A DNA stretch of 35,991 nucleotides from Clostridiaceae bacterium (GTDB taxonomy: Bacteria; Bacillota; Clostridia; Peptostreptococcales; Peptostreptococcaceae). The stretch spans positions 1 through 35,991 of the forward strand of contig CABIVQ010000035.1 in NCBI GenBank assembly GCA_902362365.1, given 5' to 3'. Under the pieces are notes generated by a model. The model did no database searches, was not told the origin of the DNA, and saw nothing but the letters and a program-made list of their open reading frames with translations. The position numbers and the translations under genes were made by a program. Below, in pieces: positions 7,979 through 15,953 of this stretch (positions are counted from its first letter, which is position 1; every line of letters begins with the position of its first letter).

Positions 7979-8023
7979 AAAGGAGTAATAATAGTAGAAT
8001 TAAAATCCACATTATTACTCCTT
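7979..8023 (-). terminator. Terminator after the L,D-transpeptidase gene
   Basis: A perfect 13-bp stem (7980-7992 with 8011-8023) has an 18-base loop and a U-rich tail in the minus-strand transcript. It lies about 90 bases after the stop of the YkuD-domain gene and separates it from the tetR promoter. The rest of the 7786-8115 gap (7851-7978) is plain AT-rich sequence with no other signal seen. Confidence 0.75.
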
Positions 8024-8115
8024 ATTCGTAGTTGAAATATGTCTATCTCTTTACTTATTAAATTTTTCGCTAATTTATTTTTATACCTTATCATTTTGAT
8101 CAAAATAACCGATAA

Positions 8116-8586
8116 TTAGTTAATAACTATAGTAGTCCCTTGAGATGCATTATCAAAAATCCATCTAGCATTATTAGTATCTAATCTTATGCATCCATGA
8201 CTTATTGCTACACCTAATCTACCATCATATACGTATGTTCCTGTTAAATCATATAGTATTGAATGATAAAAATATTCTCCTACAATATTAGTAGCATATT
8301 TTGCAGAAACTTTACTTCCCTCTGAGGTTATAGCGGGATATTTTACACCTACAGCAAATATCCCCTTTATAGTTGGAGTCGATGGTTTTCCTACAGTACA
8401 GCTCCATCTATATATTAGTACCCACATATCATCTCCTTTTTCAAATATATAGGTAATTCTCTCTTTAATAGATGTAACTATTAAGTAATTACTTGGACTT
8501 TCAATATTATTATCATTTACAAACGCTGTTATATCAGTATTGAATTTAGAATAGTCTAATTGACGATTATTTTTTATCTTTCTCAT
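8116..8586 (-). CDS. L,D-transpeptidase (YkuD) domain protein
   Basis: This 156-residue protein is a YkuD catalytic domain (about residues 33-156). The H-S-I-L segment is near 108 and the active-site motif S-H-G-C-I-R-L has its cysteine at 132. Such enzymes make 3-3 cross-links in peptidoglycan outside the membrane, or attach proteins to it. There is no signal peptide or membrane helix; the first 30 residues are polar. The start is well supported, with AGAGGTG about 9 bases ahead of the ATG, so a longer N-terminus is unlikely. It has its own terminator and no operon partner. It may be a cytosolic or non-classically exported form, or an enzyme that lost its anchor; which one is not clear. Confidence 0.8.
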   Translation of the reverse strand: MRKIKNNRQLDYSKFNTDITAFVNDNNIESPSNYLIVTSIKERITYIFEKGDDMWVLIYRWSCTVGKPSTPTIKGIFAVGVKYPAITSEGSKVSAKYATNIVGEYFYHSILYDLTGTYVYDGRLGVAISHGCIRLDTNNARWIFDNASQGTTIVIN

Positions 8587-8770
8587 ATATAATTCACCTC
8601 TTTGAATTACACCTCAAATTTAATACAGTTTCTAAATTTGACTAGTTTATTTATTTTATTAAAATAAATATGAAATGGTGATATATATTCATATAAGAAG
8701 TGATGCCAAAACGAAGCATTCTAGTATTACTTCTACTACATATCTTAATTTTTATTAAAATTTATAAAAT

Positions 8771-8804
8771 AACCTTAACCATAGTTATCCTTATGTTTAA
8801 GGTT
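8771..8804 (-). terminator. Terminator after the MepA-like MATE gene
   Basis: An outer 8-bp stem (8771-8778 with 8797-8804) and an inner 4-bp stem (8780-8783 with 8792-8795) are separated by one mismatch. A U-rich run follows on the minus strand. It lies about 50 bases past the MATE stop. Confidence 0.7.
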
Positions 8805-8856
8805 GTCAATAATATATTCATTAATTGATTTTAATCTTTTTGTAATTTAATATATA

Positions 8857-10239
8857 TTACATAACTTCTGCTTCTTTAAGTGCTATTTCACTATCATCCG
8901 AGAAGTTCTTTTTAACTTCTTTAACTAAAACTATACCAGTTATAACCGCTGAAACGATGTCGGCAGTTGGTTGAGCAAACCAAACTCCATTTAGACCAAA
9001 GACGTTAGGTAATATGATAACCATTGGTATTAATATTATAACCTGTCTTAGTAAACCTAAAACCATAGCTATCTTTGCTTTTCCTATTGATTGTATAAAG
9101 TTACTTCCTACTATAGATATACCTACTATAGGCATAGCAAATGCATATTTTTTAAGTCCTACGATAGTTATATTCATAAGCTCTGGGTCTTTATTAAACA
9201 TACTTACTAAAATTTGTGGTGCTAATTGTATAACTAAAGCTCCCATTAAAAATACAACTGTAGCTGACATTAAACTAATCTTTAAAGTTTTCTTAGCTCT
9301 ATCGTATTTCTTAGCTCCATAGTTAAATCCTACTATAGGTTGCATTCCTTGTACAAATCCAAAAGCCGGCATTACAAATATCATATTTATTGAACTTATT
9401 GTTGCCATTGCACCTATTGATAAATCACCACCATAAGTTTTTAATGATGTATTAAATATTACTTGAACCAAACTGTTAGTTAATTGCATTGCAAAAGGTG
9501 CACAACCTATAGCAAATATTGCTGATACAATTTTCATATCTAATTTTAAATTTTTCTTTTTTAACTTAACGTTTGATTTTCCTCTTAAATAATAAGATAA
9601 TCCTAACATTGATGAAGTTATTTGAGATATTATAGTAGCAAGTGCTGCTCCTTGTATTCCCATATTAAATCCAAATATGAATAATGCATCTAGCACTATG
9701 TTTAGACCACACCCTACAATCATTATTGTAGCTGATAACTTTGGATTTCCATCTCCCCTTATTAAGTTACTAAACATCATTGACATTATACTAAATGTAG
9801 TTCCAAGCAGTATTACATTCATATATGATTTTGCGTAAGTAATAGTACCTTCACTGGCCCCAAATGTAATAAGTATTTTATCTAGTAGTAATAATCCAAA
9901 TATAGATAATGTAACACCTATTATGATTGCTAAGCATATTGAATTTCCTATAATTCTCTCTGCCTCGCCTTTTTTTCCTTCTCCTAGTCTTATAGATACA
10001 TTAGTCGCTGATCCTACACCTACAAGACTTCCAAAGGCAATTACTATTGTCATTATTGGCATTGCAACTCCAAGTCCTGTTATTGCCATTGGACCAACGC
10101 CTGGTATGTTTCCGATAAACATCCTATCTACAACATTATAAAGTGCATTTACCATCATTCCTATTATAGCTGGTAATGAGTACTTTAATAGTAATTTTCC
10201 TATCGATTCTGTACCCAATATATTTTGTTTATTCTCCAC
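8857..10239 (-). CDS. MATE family efflux transporter, MepA-like
   Basis: This 460-residue protein has about 12 membrane segments and two MatE repeats. N-terminal L-P-A-I-I-G-M-M-V-N-A-L-Y-N-V-V-D-R-M-F-I-G is characteristic of the MepA/NorM-like branch. It should expel cationic drugs or dyes using an ion gradient. The start is a GTG at 10237-10239 with AGGGGTG 5 bases upstream. It follows the marR-type gene by 11 bases in one operon. A MarR regulator paired with this kind of pump matches the S. aureus mepR-mepA arrangement, so I call it MepA-like by resemblance; true orthology is untested. It shares only the general MATE fold with the pump at 241-1629. Confidence 0.87.
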   Translation of the reverse strand: MENKQNILGTESIGKLLLKYSLPAIIGMMVNALYNVVDRMFIGNIPGVGPMAITGLGVAMPIMTIVIAFGSLVGVGSATNVSIRLGEGKKGEAERIIGNSICLAIIIGVTLSIFGLLLLDKILITFGASEGTITYAKSYMNVILLGTTFSIMSMMFSNLIRGDGNPKLSATIMIVGCGLNIVLDALFIFGFNMGIQGAALATIISQITSSMLGLSYYLRGKSNVKLKKKNLKLDMKIVSAIFAIGCAPFAMQLTNSLVQVIFNTSLKTYGGDLSIGAMATISSINMIFVMPAFGFVQGMQPIVGFNYGAKKYDRAKKTLKISLMSATVVFLMGALVIQLAPQILVSMFNKDPELMNITIVGLKKYAFAMPIVGISIVGSNFIQSIGKAKIAMVLGLLRQVIILIPMVIILPNVFGLNGVWFAQPTADIVSAVITGIVLVKEVKKNFSDDSEIALKEAEVM

Positions 10240-10250
10240 AGCTTCACCCC

Positions 10251-10676
10251 TTATATTTTAATATTTTTATATATCTTTTCAAGTAGATCTATCAATATCT
10301 CTTCTTCTTCATTAGTTAAACTTTTACTTACTTCATTACGTAACTGATCAATTAAATTGAATACATCTTCTTTGATATACTTAGATTTTTCTGTTAAATA
10401 AATTCTATTAGTCCTTTTATCATGATTATCTTTAACTCTAGTTATAAGACCTTGCTCTTCTAAGTTTTTTAAAGTTCTTGTTGTAGCTCCTTTGTCTATT
10501 TCTAATTTCTTAGAAATTTCCTCTTGGTTCTTTCCATCTTTCATATACAAATCAAGTAAAAACATAAGTTGGCCTGATTTAATATCATACTTTGCCACTT
10601 CTCTATTCATAAATATTCTTGATTTTCTGTGTATTTGAGAAACATATTTGGCTATGTATTTATTATTTTCATTCAT
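10251..10676 (-). CDS. MarR family transcriptional regulator, MepR-like
   Basis: This 141-residue protein is a single MarR winged-helix domain. The recognition region is Q-E-E-I-S-K-K-L-E-I-D-K-G-A-T-T-R-T-L-K-N-L, and the wing is D-N-H-D-K-R-T-N-R-I-Y-L-T. I use the ATG at 10674-10676, since AAGGTG lies about 6 bases upstream; a GTG three codons earlier falls inside that site. It is the first gene of an operon with the MATE pump. Two matching palindromes cover its own promoter, so self-repression relieved by pump substrates is likely (inference from the family). Confidence 0.88.
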   Translation of the reverse strand: MNENNKYIAKYVSQIHRKSRIFMNREVAKYDIKSGQLMFLLDLYMKDGKNQEEISKKLEIDKGATTRTLKNLEEQGLITRVKDNHDKRTNRIYLTEKSKYIKEDVFNLIDQLRNEVSKSLTNEEEEILIDLLEKIYKNIKI

Positions 10677-10692
10677 ATCTATCACCTTCTAT

Positions 10693-10746
10693 TAGTTGAC
10701 TATACAACTATTTTAGTATACCAATATTTAGTTGCATAGTCAACTT
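10693..10746 (-). promoter_or_regulatory. marR-MATE promoter with two MarR-type operators
   Basis: The motif TAGTTG-N6-CAACTW occurs at 10693-10710 and 10729-10746, with centres 36 bases apart. On the minus strand the upstream copy contains the -35 TTGACT (10738-10743). A 17-base spacer precedes the -10 TATACT (10715-10720), and the second copy lies at the transcription start. Both promoter hexamers are near consensus, so this should be a strong promoter when free of repressor. Confidence 0.83.
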
Positions 10747-10817
10747 TTTTATAAGTAGATTTATTTGATAGTTTTTATAGTAAATTATTAATATTTATAA
10801 AAGCAAATTTTAAATAT

Positions 10818-10854
10818 AAAAAAATGCTAGAGTAATTTAATCTAGCATTTTTTT
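10818..10854. terminator. Bidirectional terminator
   Basis: A perfect 14-bp stem (10818-10831 with 10841-10854) has a 9-base loop, and its arms include A7 and T7 runs. It ends the metal-exporter transcript from the right and insulates the marR promoter. Confidence 0.85.
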
Positions 10855-10931
10855 ATATATTAAGTTTTTCTAAACCAACAACCCATTTATTTTAAATTTT
10901 ATAAAATTTATATTCAATCTTCAAAATCTAA

Positions 10932-12152
10932 CTAACTCATTATAAAATATACTACAAAACCTATGATTATAGCTGGAATAAGATTTAAAATCTTAGCCCA
11001 TAAAGCTGACTTTTTATCCATTGCAATAAGTGGGAAAAGTGCATCTCCATCTTGAGATATTGAATTTGCAACTAATGCCGCAAATGGCATAACTCCCTTT
11101 GAATATAAAGATATAAATATAACTTGAATCCCACAACCTGGGATAACACCAAGAAATGCACCTATCAACACAGTTATCATACCATTTACTAATAATATAG
11201 AATTTAATACTTCTTCTCCACCAATAATCATTACCCCTAAATCATACACTAAATATCCAACAAATATCCATGTTATAACAAAAGCTGTTTCACTTGCCGA
11301 ATGTATTATCATCTCTTTAAATGATAAGATTTTACTTTCAACTACTTCATGAGTACTATTTTTAATGTACTTTTTAGATAATGCTGTATAAATTATAGAT
11401 AAAGTTAATCCTAGTAATGATATTACACCTTCAAATGATAGTTCCAATCCTTCTTCATGTGAATGAACATGCGAGTGTGCGTGTTCAGCACCTTCTCCAT
11501 GAGATATCATTGTTATTAATCCTATTATAATAAGTAAATAGAATATTTTGTATCCTATTGAGTGAGTAAATTTATATCCTAATTTACCCATATTTCTTTT
11601 TTCATTGTGATGTAAAGCATGATCTACTTCATCATTTTCTTCATGTCCTATATGTTTCTTCGCATTTAAATCTATCTTTAAACCTTTTTCAAAATCCGTC
11701 TTTTCATCATTAGCACAATCACAATTATGAAGTTTATCTTTTCTAAGTTTTAGCTTTTCATCTAGATGTAGTATATCTACCATGTATCCACAAACTATAG
11801 CAGTTACAAAGCTTATTAAACTCACTCCTAAATATGCTTTAATATCTGAAGAAATTAGTATGAAAGCTGCATCCCCCATACTAGATATTAATGTTGCTAC
11901 TAATGCTCCAAAGCTTACTTTGTTTTTTACGTATAGTGGCATTAGTATAATACTACCACCGCATCCTGGTATTATTCCTAGAATTGCTCCTATCATTGGC
12001 TGTATTCTTTTATTCTTATCTAAAATATCTACTATATTTCCACCTGTTTTGTAATCTATATATCCAAATATTAGTATGACTATTCCTAATAATACTCCTA
12101 CATGTAAAAAAGATTCTTGTGCTGCATTTATTATTATTTCTATTAATCCCAT
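10932..12152 (-). CDS. Putative 10-TM heavy-metal exporter/manganese transporter-like
   Basis: This 406-residue membrane protein has two similar halves of about five helices each. Both carry the same motif: L-G-I-I-P-G-C-G-G near 60 and L-G-V-I-P-G-C-G-I near 345. The halves are followed by matching S-M-G-D-A-A-F and S-Q-D-G-D-A-L-F motifs. This is the pattern of the ArsP_2/putative manganese transporter family. The cytoplasmic or surface loop between the halves is rich in His, Asp and Cys (about 140-190 and H-A-H-S-H-V-H-S-H near 225), fitting metal binding. The exact metal and direction are unproven. It stands alone with its own promoter and terminator and has no adjacent regulator. The ATG has GGAGTG 6 bases upstream. 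Confidence 0.8.
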   Translation of the reverse strand: MGLIEIIINAAQESFLHVGVLLGIVILIFGYIDYKTGGNIVDILDKNKRIQPMIGAILGIIPGCGGSIILMPLYVKNKVSFGALVATLISSMGDAAFILISSDIKAYLGVSLISFVTAIVCGYMVDILHLDEKLKLRKDKLHNCDCANDEKTDFEKGLKIDLNAKKHIGHEENDEVDHALHHNEKRNMGKLGYKFTHSIGYKIFYLLIIIGLITMISHGEGAEHAHSHVHSHEEGLELSFEGVISLLGLTLSIIYTALSKKYIKNSTHEVVESKILSFKEMIIHSASETAFVITWIFVGYLVYDLGVMIIGGEEVLNSILLVNGMITVLIGAFLGVIPGCGIQVIFISLYSKGVMPFAALVANSISQDGDALFPLIAMDKKSALWAKILNLIPAIIIGFVVYFIMS

Positions 12153-12177
12153 TTAATCACTCCTAACTATACTAAGT

Positions 12178-12223
12178 ATTATAACAAATATAGCTCGTTT
12201 GTAAATGATAACTTATATCATTT
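12178..12223 (-). promoter_or_regulatory. Promoter of the metal exporter with a Fur-box-like inverted repeat
   Basis: On the minus strand, TTTACA (12200-12205) and a perfect TATAAT (12178-12183) are 16 bases apart, about 26 bases ahead of the exporter ATG. An 8-bp inverted repeat, AAATGATA-N5-TATCATTT (12203-12223), overlaps the -35. Its TGATA-N5-TATCA core matches the outer arms of Fur/PerR/Zur boxes, though the centre differs. A metal-responsive repressor encoded elsewhere is a plausible binder. Confidence 0.6.
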
Positions 12224-12445
12224 ATAAATATTTTACTTAAAGCTCAGGTTAAATTTATATAATTAATATTTTTACACATAATAACTTAGATAATTATGGA
12301 CTTATTCGTTACTTTCATAATACTTGGTGGCATTTTTTTTTTCTAACGGCCACACCTTACTTATAAGTTTGCTTCCACTGCGATATTTGGAACCTAATTT
12401 GTTTTAAACCTCTTCCAGTAAAATTAACAAGGGGTAAGTAAGAAA
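12224..12445. other. Unexplained intergenic stretch with self-complementary arms
   Basis: This lies between the hemB terminator and the exporter promoter. No open frame with a ribosome binding site is seen. It is less AT-rich than other gaps. CTTACTTA (12356-12363) pairs with TAAGTAAG (12435-12442), enclosing GGAA (12389-12392)/TTCC (12413-12416). GTGGC (12327-12331) pairs with GCCAC (12349-12353) around a T10 run. It does not match a riboswitch or T-box that I know. It could be a structured RNA, a decayed element or chance. Confidence 0.3.
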
Positions 12446-12507
12446 AAAATCTATAATGACCGACGTTTGCAACGTCTTTTTGTTGCATGGAAGTCATTAT
12501 ATATTTT
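12446..12507 (-). terminator. Terminator of the cbiP-hemB operon
   Basis: An outer stem (12452-12460 with 12493-12501, extended by A-T pairs 12446-12450/12503-12507) encloses an inner 6-bp stem (12468-12473 with 12482-12487). On the minus strand it is followed by a T7 run (complement of 12443-12449). It lies 20-80 bases past the hemB stop. The plus strand also has a small stem followed by T5 within the same region. Confidence 0.7.
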
Positions 12508-12526
12508 CTCACCCACCCCCGGGACA

Positions 12527-13498
12527 TTACCCTCTTATCATCTTAGCTAAATCCTTAGCAAAATAAGTAATTATTATATCAGCCCCAGCTCTCTTAATCG
12601 ACATAACCGATTCATAGATTGCCCCCTCAGCCAATATACCATTATTAACAGCAGACTTAAGCATAGCATATTCTCCACTAACATTGTAAGCAGCTAGCGG
12701 TAAATCAAAATTATCCTTAACCCTTCTTATAACATCTAAATAAGAAAGAGCAGGTTTAACCATTAGAATATCTGCACCTTCTAAAACATCTAACTCTGCC
12801 TCAATAAGTGCTTCATTAGAGTTAGCTGGATCCATTTGATAAGTCTTTCTATCTCCAAAACTCGGAGCAGAATTAGCAGCTTCCCTAAATGGTCCATAGA
12901 AAGTGGATGCGTACTTGACGCTATAAGCCATTATACCAATATCCTCAAATCCAGCTTCATCTAATCCTTCTCTAAGTGCAGCTATTCTTCCATCCATCAT
13001 ATCAGAAGGAGCAACCATATCAGCACCAGCTTTAGCATGACTTACTGCAATCTTTGTTAAGTATTCTAATGTAACATCATTTTTAACATATCCTTTTTCA
13101 TTTAAGATCCCACAATGTCCATGACTTGTATATTCGCACATACAGACATCTGTGATTACATTCATTTCACTATCTATTTCTTTTATTTTTCTGATAGCCC
13201 TTTGAATTATTCCATTATCATTATAAGCTTCACTACCACATTCATCTTTTTCATGGTCATGAGGTATACCAAATAATATTACATGCTCTATTCCTAAATC
13301 TTTTATTTCTTTTATCTCATCTTCTAGCATATCTAAAGAAAAATGATATACATCTGGTAAAGATGAAATTTCACTTTTTATTCCCTCTCCCTCTACTATA
13401 AATAAAGGGTAAATTAAATCTTCTACATTTAATTTAGTTTCTCTAACTAAATTTCTTATAGCTTTATTAGCTCTTAATCTTCTAGGTCTTCTTAACAT
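12527..13498 (-). CDS. hemB: Porphobilinogen synthase (5-aminolevulinate dehydratase)
   Basis: HemB joins two 5-aminolevulinate molecules into porphobilinogen in the cytosol. The 323-residue protein has the zinc-binding cysteine cluster [14 protein letters not shown] and both catalytic lysines in context (Y-S-V-K-Y-A-S and L-M-V-K-P-A-L-S-Y). The N-terminal R-R-P-R-R-L-R-A-N arm is typical. I choose the ATG at 13496-13498, with GGAGG 8 bases upstream; a TTG five codons earlier overlaps that site. It is the last gene of the B12 operon, 28 bases after the cobA-hemD gene, and ends just before the operon terminator. So an early pathway step lies furthest from the riboswitch. Confidence 0.95.
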   Translation of the reverse strand: MLRRPRRLRANKAIRNLVRETKLNVEDLIYPLFIVEGEGIKSEISSLPDVYHFSLDMLEDEIKEIKDLGIEHVILFGIPHDHEKDECGSEAYNDNGIIQRAIRKIKEIDSEMNVITDVCMCEYTSHGHCGILNEKGYVKNDVTLEYLTKIAVSHAKAGADMVAPSDMMDGRIAALREGLDEAGFEDIGIMAYSVKYASTFYGPFREAANSAPSFGDRKTYQMDPANSNEALIEAELDVLEGADILMVKPALSYLDVIRRVKDNFDLPLAAYNVSGEYAMLKSAVNNGILAEGAIYESVMSIKRAGADIIITYFAKDLAKMIRG

Positions 13499-13526
13499 AC
13501 TCATTACCTCCAAAGTAGAATAATTC

Positions 13527-15032
13527 CTAACAAACAGTAATTGCTTCTACTATCTTATCTATAGTTGCTGTTTCAGCTTCTTTATAAACATTTATATTTA
13601 ATTCTTCCGCAGTAGCTGAAGTTATTGGTCCTATAGATATTACTTTAGAACTATTTATTTTATCTAAGTTATCTTGTCCTATAATTTCTACAAAGTTTCT
13701 TACTGTTGAAGAACTTGCAAAAGTTATAAAATCTAAGTCTTCTTTTTCTAATATATCTAGTATTTCATCCTTCTTACTAGTGTCTATTACACTTTCATAA
13801 GTATGAACTTCTTTTACAGTACATATTTCACTTAACTTGTCCACTAAGTAATCTCTAGCATTTCTAGCTCTTGGTATTAATATATTATCTTCCTTAGTTA
13901 ATTTATCTTTCAATTCATCAAATAAAGATTCTGCTACAAAAGCTTTAGGAACTATATCTGCAATTATACCTCGAGATTTAATTTCCTTAGCTGTAGCACT
14001 TCCAATTGCGCATACTTTTAAGTTCGCTAGAGCTCTAGTATCTAAGTTCATTTCTTCTAATTTATCAAAGAATATTTCTACAGCATTCTTACTTGTAAGA
14101 ACTAAGTATGTATAATCTTTTATATTATTTATTTCATTTTCTAATTCAGTATTATTTTCTATCTTCTCTATTTTTATAGTAGGTATTTCTATTGGATTTC
14201 CGCCTAAATCCATTATCTTTTCTACTATTGAGCTACTTTGAGTTCTACTCCTAGTAACCATTATATTTTTTCCAAATAGTGGTTTATTTTCAAAGAAATT
14301 AAGAGTATCTCTTAACTCTACTACACTTCCTATTGCTATTAGTGTTGGTGGCTTAACATTTTCTCTTACTGCAGTTTCATAAACATTTTCTAAAGTAGAA
14401 GTTATTACTCTTTGGTTATATCTAGTTGCCCAACTTATAAGAGCAACTGGAGTATCTTTTGATTTACCTTCTTTGATTAAGTTTTCACTTATTTTCTTTA
14501 AGTTAGCTACTCCCATTAAGAATACAAGAGTACCTCTAATATTCGCTAATGCGTTCCAATTTATCTCATGATTTTCTTTATCATCATCTCTTAGATGTCC
14601 TGTTACTACATGGAATGAACTTGCATGATCTCTATGAGTTATAGGTATCCCTGCATAACAAAGTCCACCTATAGCAGAGGTTATCCCTGGAATTACTTCA
14701 AAGTCTATTCCTTCTTCTTTTAGAAGTTGACCTTCTTCCCCTCCTCTACCAAAAACATAAGGGTCTCCTCCCTTAAGTCTTGTAACTATTTTGCCTTCTT
14801 TAGCTTTATCAGCTATTACTCTATTTATATCTTCTTGAGGTAGTGTATGATTGCTAGATGCTTTTCCAACATATATAAATTCACAGTTAGATTTAGCTTC
14901 TTTTAGATAATTTGAATTTGCTAATCTATCATAAACTATAACATCAGCTTTTTTTATACACTCTAATCCTTTTAAAGTTAATAATTTATAATCTCCTGGT
15001 CCTGCCCCAACTAAGTATACTTTACCCTTCAT
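13527..15032 (-). CDS. cobA-hemD: Fused uroporphyrinogen-III C-methyltransferase / uroporphyrinogen-III synthase
   Basis: This is a two-domain protein of 501 residues. Residues 1-245 are the SAM-dependent methyltransferase (SUMT) with V-G-A-G-P-G-D at 8-14, [13 protein letters not shown] at 85-97 and I-P-G-I-T-S at 114-119; it makes precorrin-2 from uroporphyrinogen III. Residues from about 253 to the end are HemD, which closes hydroxymethylbilane into uroporphyrinogen III. The fusion places successive reactions on one chain and is common in clostridia and bacilli. No precorrin-2 dehydrogenase domain is attached. The ATG at 15030-15032 is 10 bases after AAGGAG and overlaps hemC by 11 bases; an ATG three codons earlier is only one base from that site. 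Confidence 0.94.
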   Translation of the reverse strand: MKGKVYLVGAGPGDYKLLTLKGLECIKKADVIVYDRLANSNYLKEAKSNCEFIYVGKASSNHTLPQEDINRVIADKAKEGKIVTRLKGGDPYVFGRGGEEGQLLKEEGIDFEVIPGITSAIGGLCYAGIPITHRDHASSFHVVTGHLRDDDKENHEINWNALANIRGTLVFLMGVANLKKISENLIKEGKSKDTPVALISWATRYNQRVITSTLENVYETAVRENVKPPTLIAIGSVVELRDTLNFFENKPLFGKNIMVTRSRTQSSSIVEKIMDLGGNPIEIPTIKIEKIENNTELENEINNIKDYTYLVLTSKNAVEIFFDKLEEMNLDTRALANLKVCAIGSATAKEIKSRGIIADIVPKAFVAESLFDELKDKLTKEDNILIPRARNARDYLVDKLSEICTVKEVHTYESVIDTSKKDEILDILEKEDLDFITFASSSTVRNFVEIIGQDNLDKINSSKVISIGPITSATAEELNINVYKEAETATIDKIVEAITVC

Positions 15033-15927
15033 AGCTTTCATACTCCTTTAAGACTAATTTTGCTAATTCTATCCCTGCTTTTCTTGGAGATTTTGAGCTT
15101 CCTTCTATACTTTTTATTATTAGTTTTTTTCCATCTTCATCTCCAAACAATCCTGTTAGCTTAATCTTCTCATCATCTACTATACAATAAGCTCCCATAG
15201 GAATATGGCAACTACCATTAACTCCATCTAAAAATCCTCTTTCAGCTGCTACTTGAATTTCTGTTTCTTCATCTTTTAAACAGTTGATTAGATTTTCTAT
15301 TTCTAAATCATTATCTCTTATTTCTATAGCAAGGGCTCCTTGTGCTGGTGCTGGAACCATTACATCTGTTGGTATATAGTAGCTTATATGTTCACTCATA
15401 CCTGCTCTTAAAATTCCTGCTGCTGCAAGTACTACTCCATCTAGATTTTCATCTTCTATTTTTCTTACTCTAGTATCTATGTTTCCCCTTATTGGAACTA
15501 TTTCTAAGTCAGGTCTAGCTCTAAGTAGTTGATATTTTCTTCTTTTACTGCCTGTCCCTATTTTAGCTCCTTGTGGTAAATCATCTATTGAGGTATATCC
15601 TTCTTTTAATATAAGAACATCTCTTGGATCTTCTCTTTTCGGTATCCCTGCAAATTTCAATCCAGCTGGTAAGCATGAAGGCATATCCTTCATGCTATGT
15701 ACAGCTATATCTATTTCTTTATCTAATAATTGTTGCTCTATCTCTTTTACAAATAATCCTTTATCACCTATTTTATCTAAAGATAAATGTTGTACTAAGT
15801 CTCCCTTAGTTTTAATTATCTTTATCTCAAAATCAACTTCAGGATTATTTTTTTTTAACTCATCTATTACCCAATTAGTTTGCGTAAGAGCTAACTTACT
15901 ACCTCTCGTTCCAACTACTACTTTCAT
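15022..15927 (-). CDS. hemC: Hydroxymethylbilane synthase (porphobilinogen deaminase)
   Basis: HemC polymerises four porphobilinogens into hydroxymethylbilane. The 301-residue protein begins V-V-V-G-T-R-G-S-K-L-A-L. It has H-S-M-K-D-M-P near 78-83, R-G-N-I-D-T-R at 148-154 and G-S-C-H-I-P-M-G with Cys240, the attachment point of the dipyrromethane cofactor. Length is normal and all key residues are present. AAGGAG lies ahead of the ATG. Its 3' end overlaps the start of the cobA-hemD gene, giving translational coupling; cbiL ends 26 bases upstream. Confidence 0.95.
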   Translation of the reverse strand: MKVVVGTRGSKLALTQTNWVIDELKKNNPEVDFEIKIIKTKGDLVQHLSLDKIGDKGLFVKEIEQQLLDKEIDIAVHSMKDMPSCLPAGLKFAGIPKREDPRDVLILKEGYTSIDDLPQGAKIGTGSKRRKYQLLRARPDLEIVPIRGNIDTRVRKIEDENLDGVVLAAAGILRAGMSEHISYYIPTDVMVPAPAQGALAIEIRDNDLEIENLINCLKDEETEIQVAAERGFLDGVNGSCHIPMGAYCIVDDEKIKLTGLFGDEDGKKLIIKSIEGSSKSPRKAGIELAKLVLKEYESYEG

Positions 15928-15953
15928 GATAAATCTCCTTATGTATTAGTCTT

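Noticed and set aside
12224..12526. T-box, cobalamin or metal riboswitch upstream of the exporter
   Set aside because: None of the conserved core sequences of these families are present, and the exporter promoter lies downstream of the stretch.
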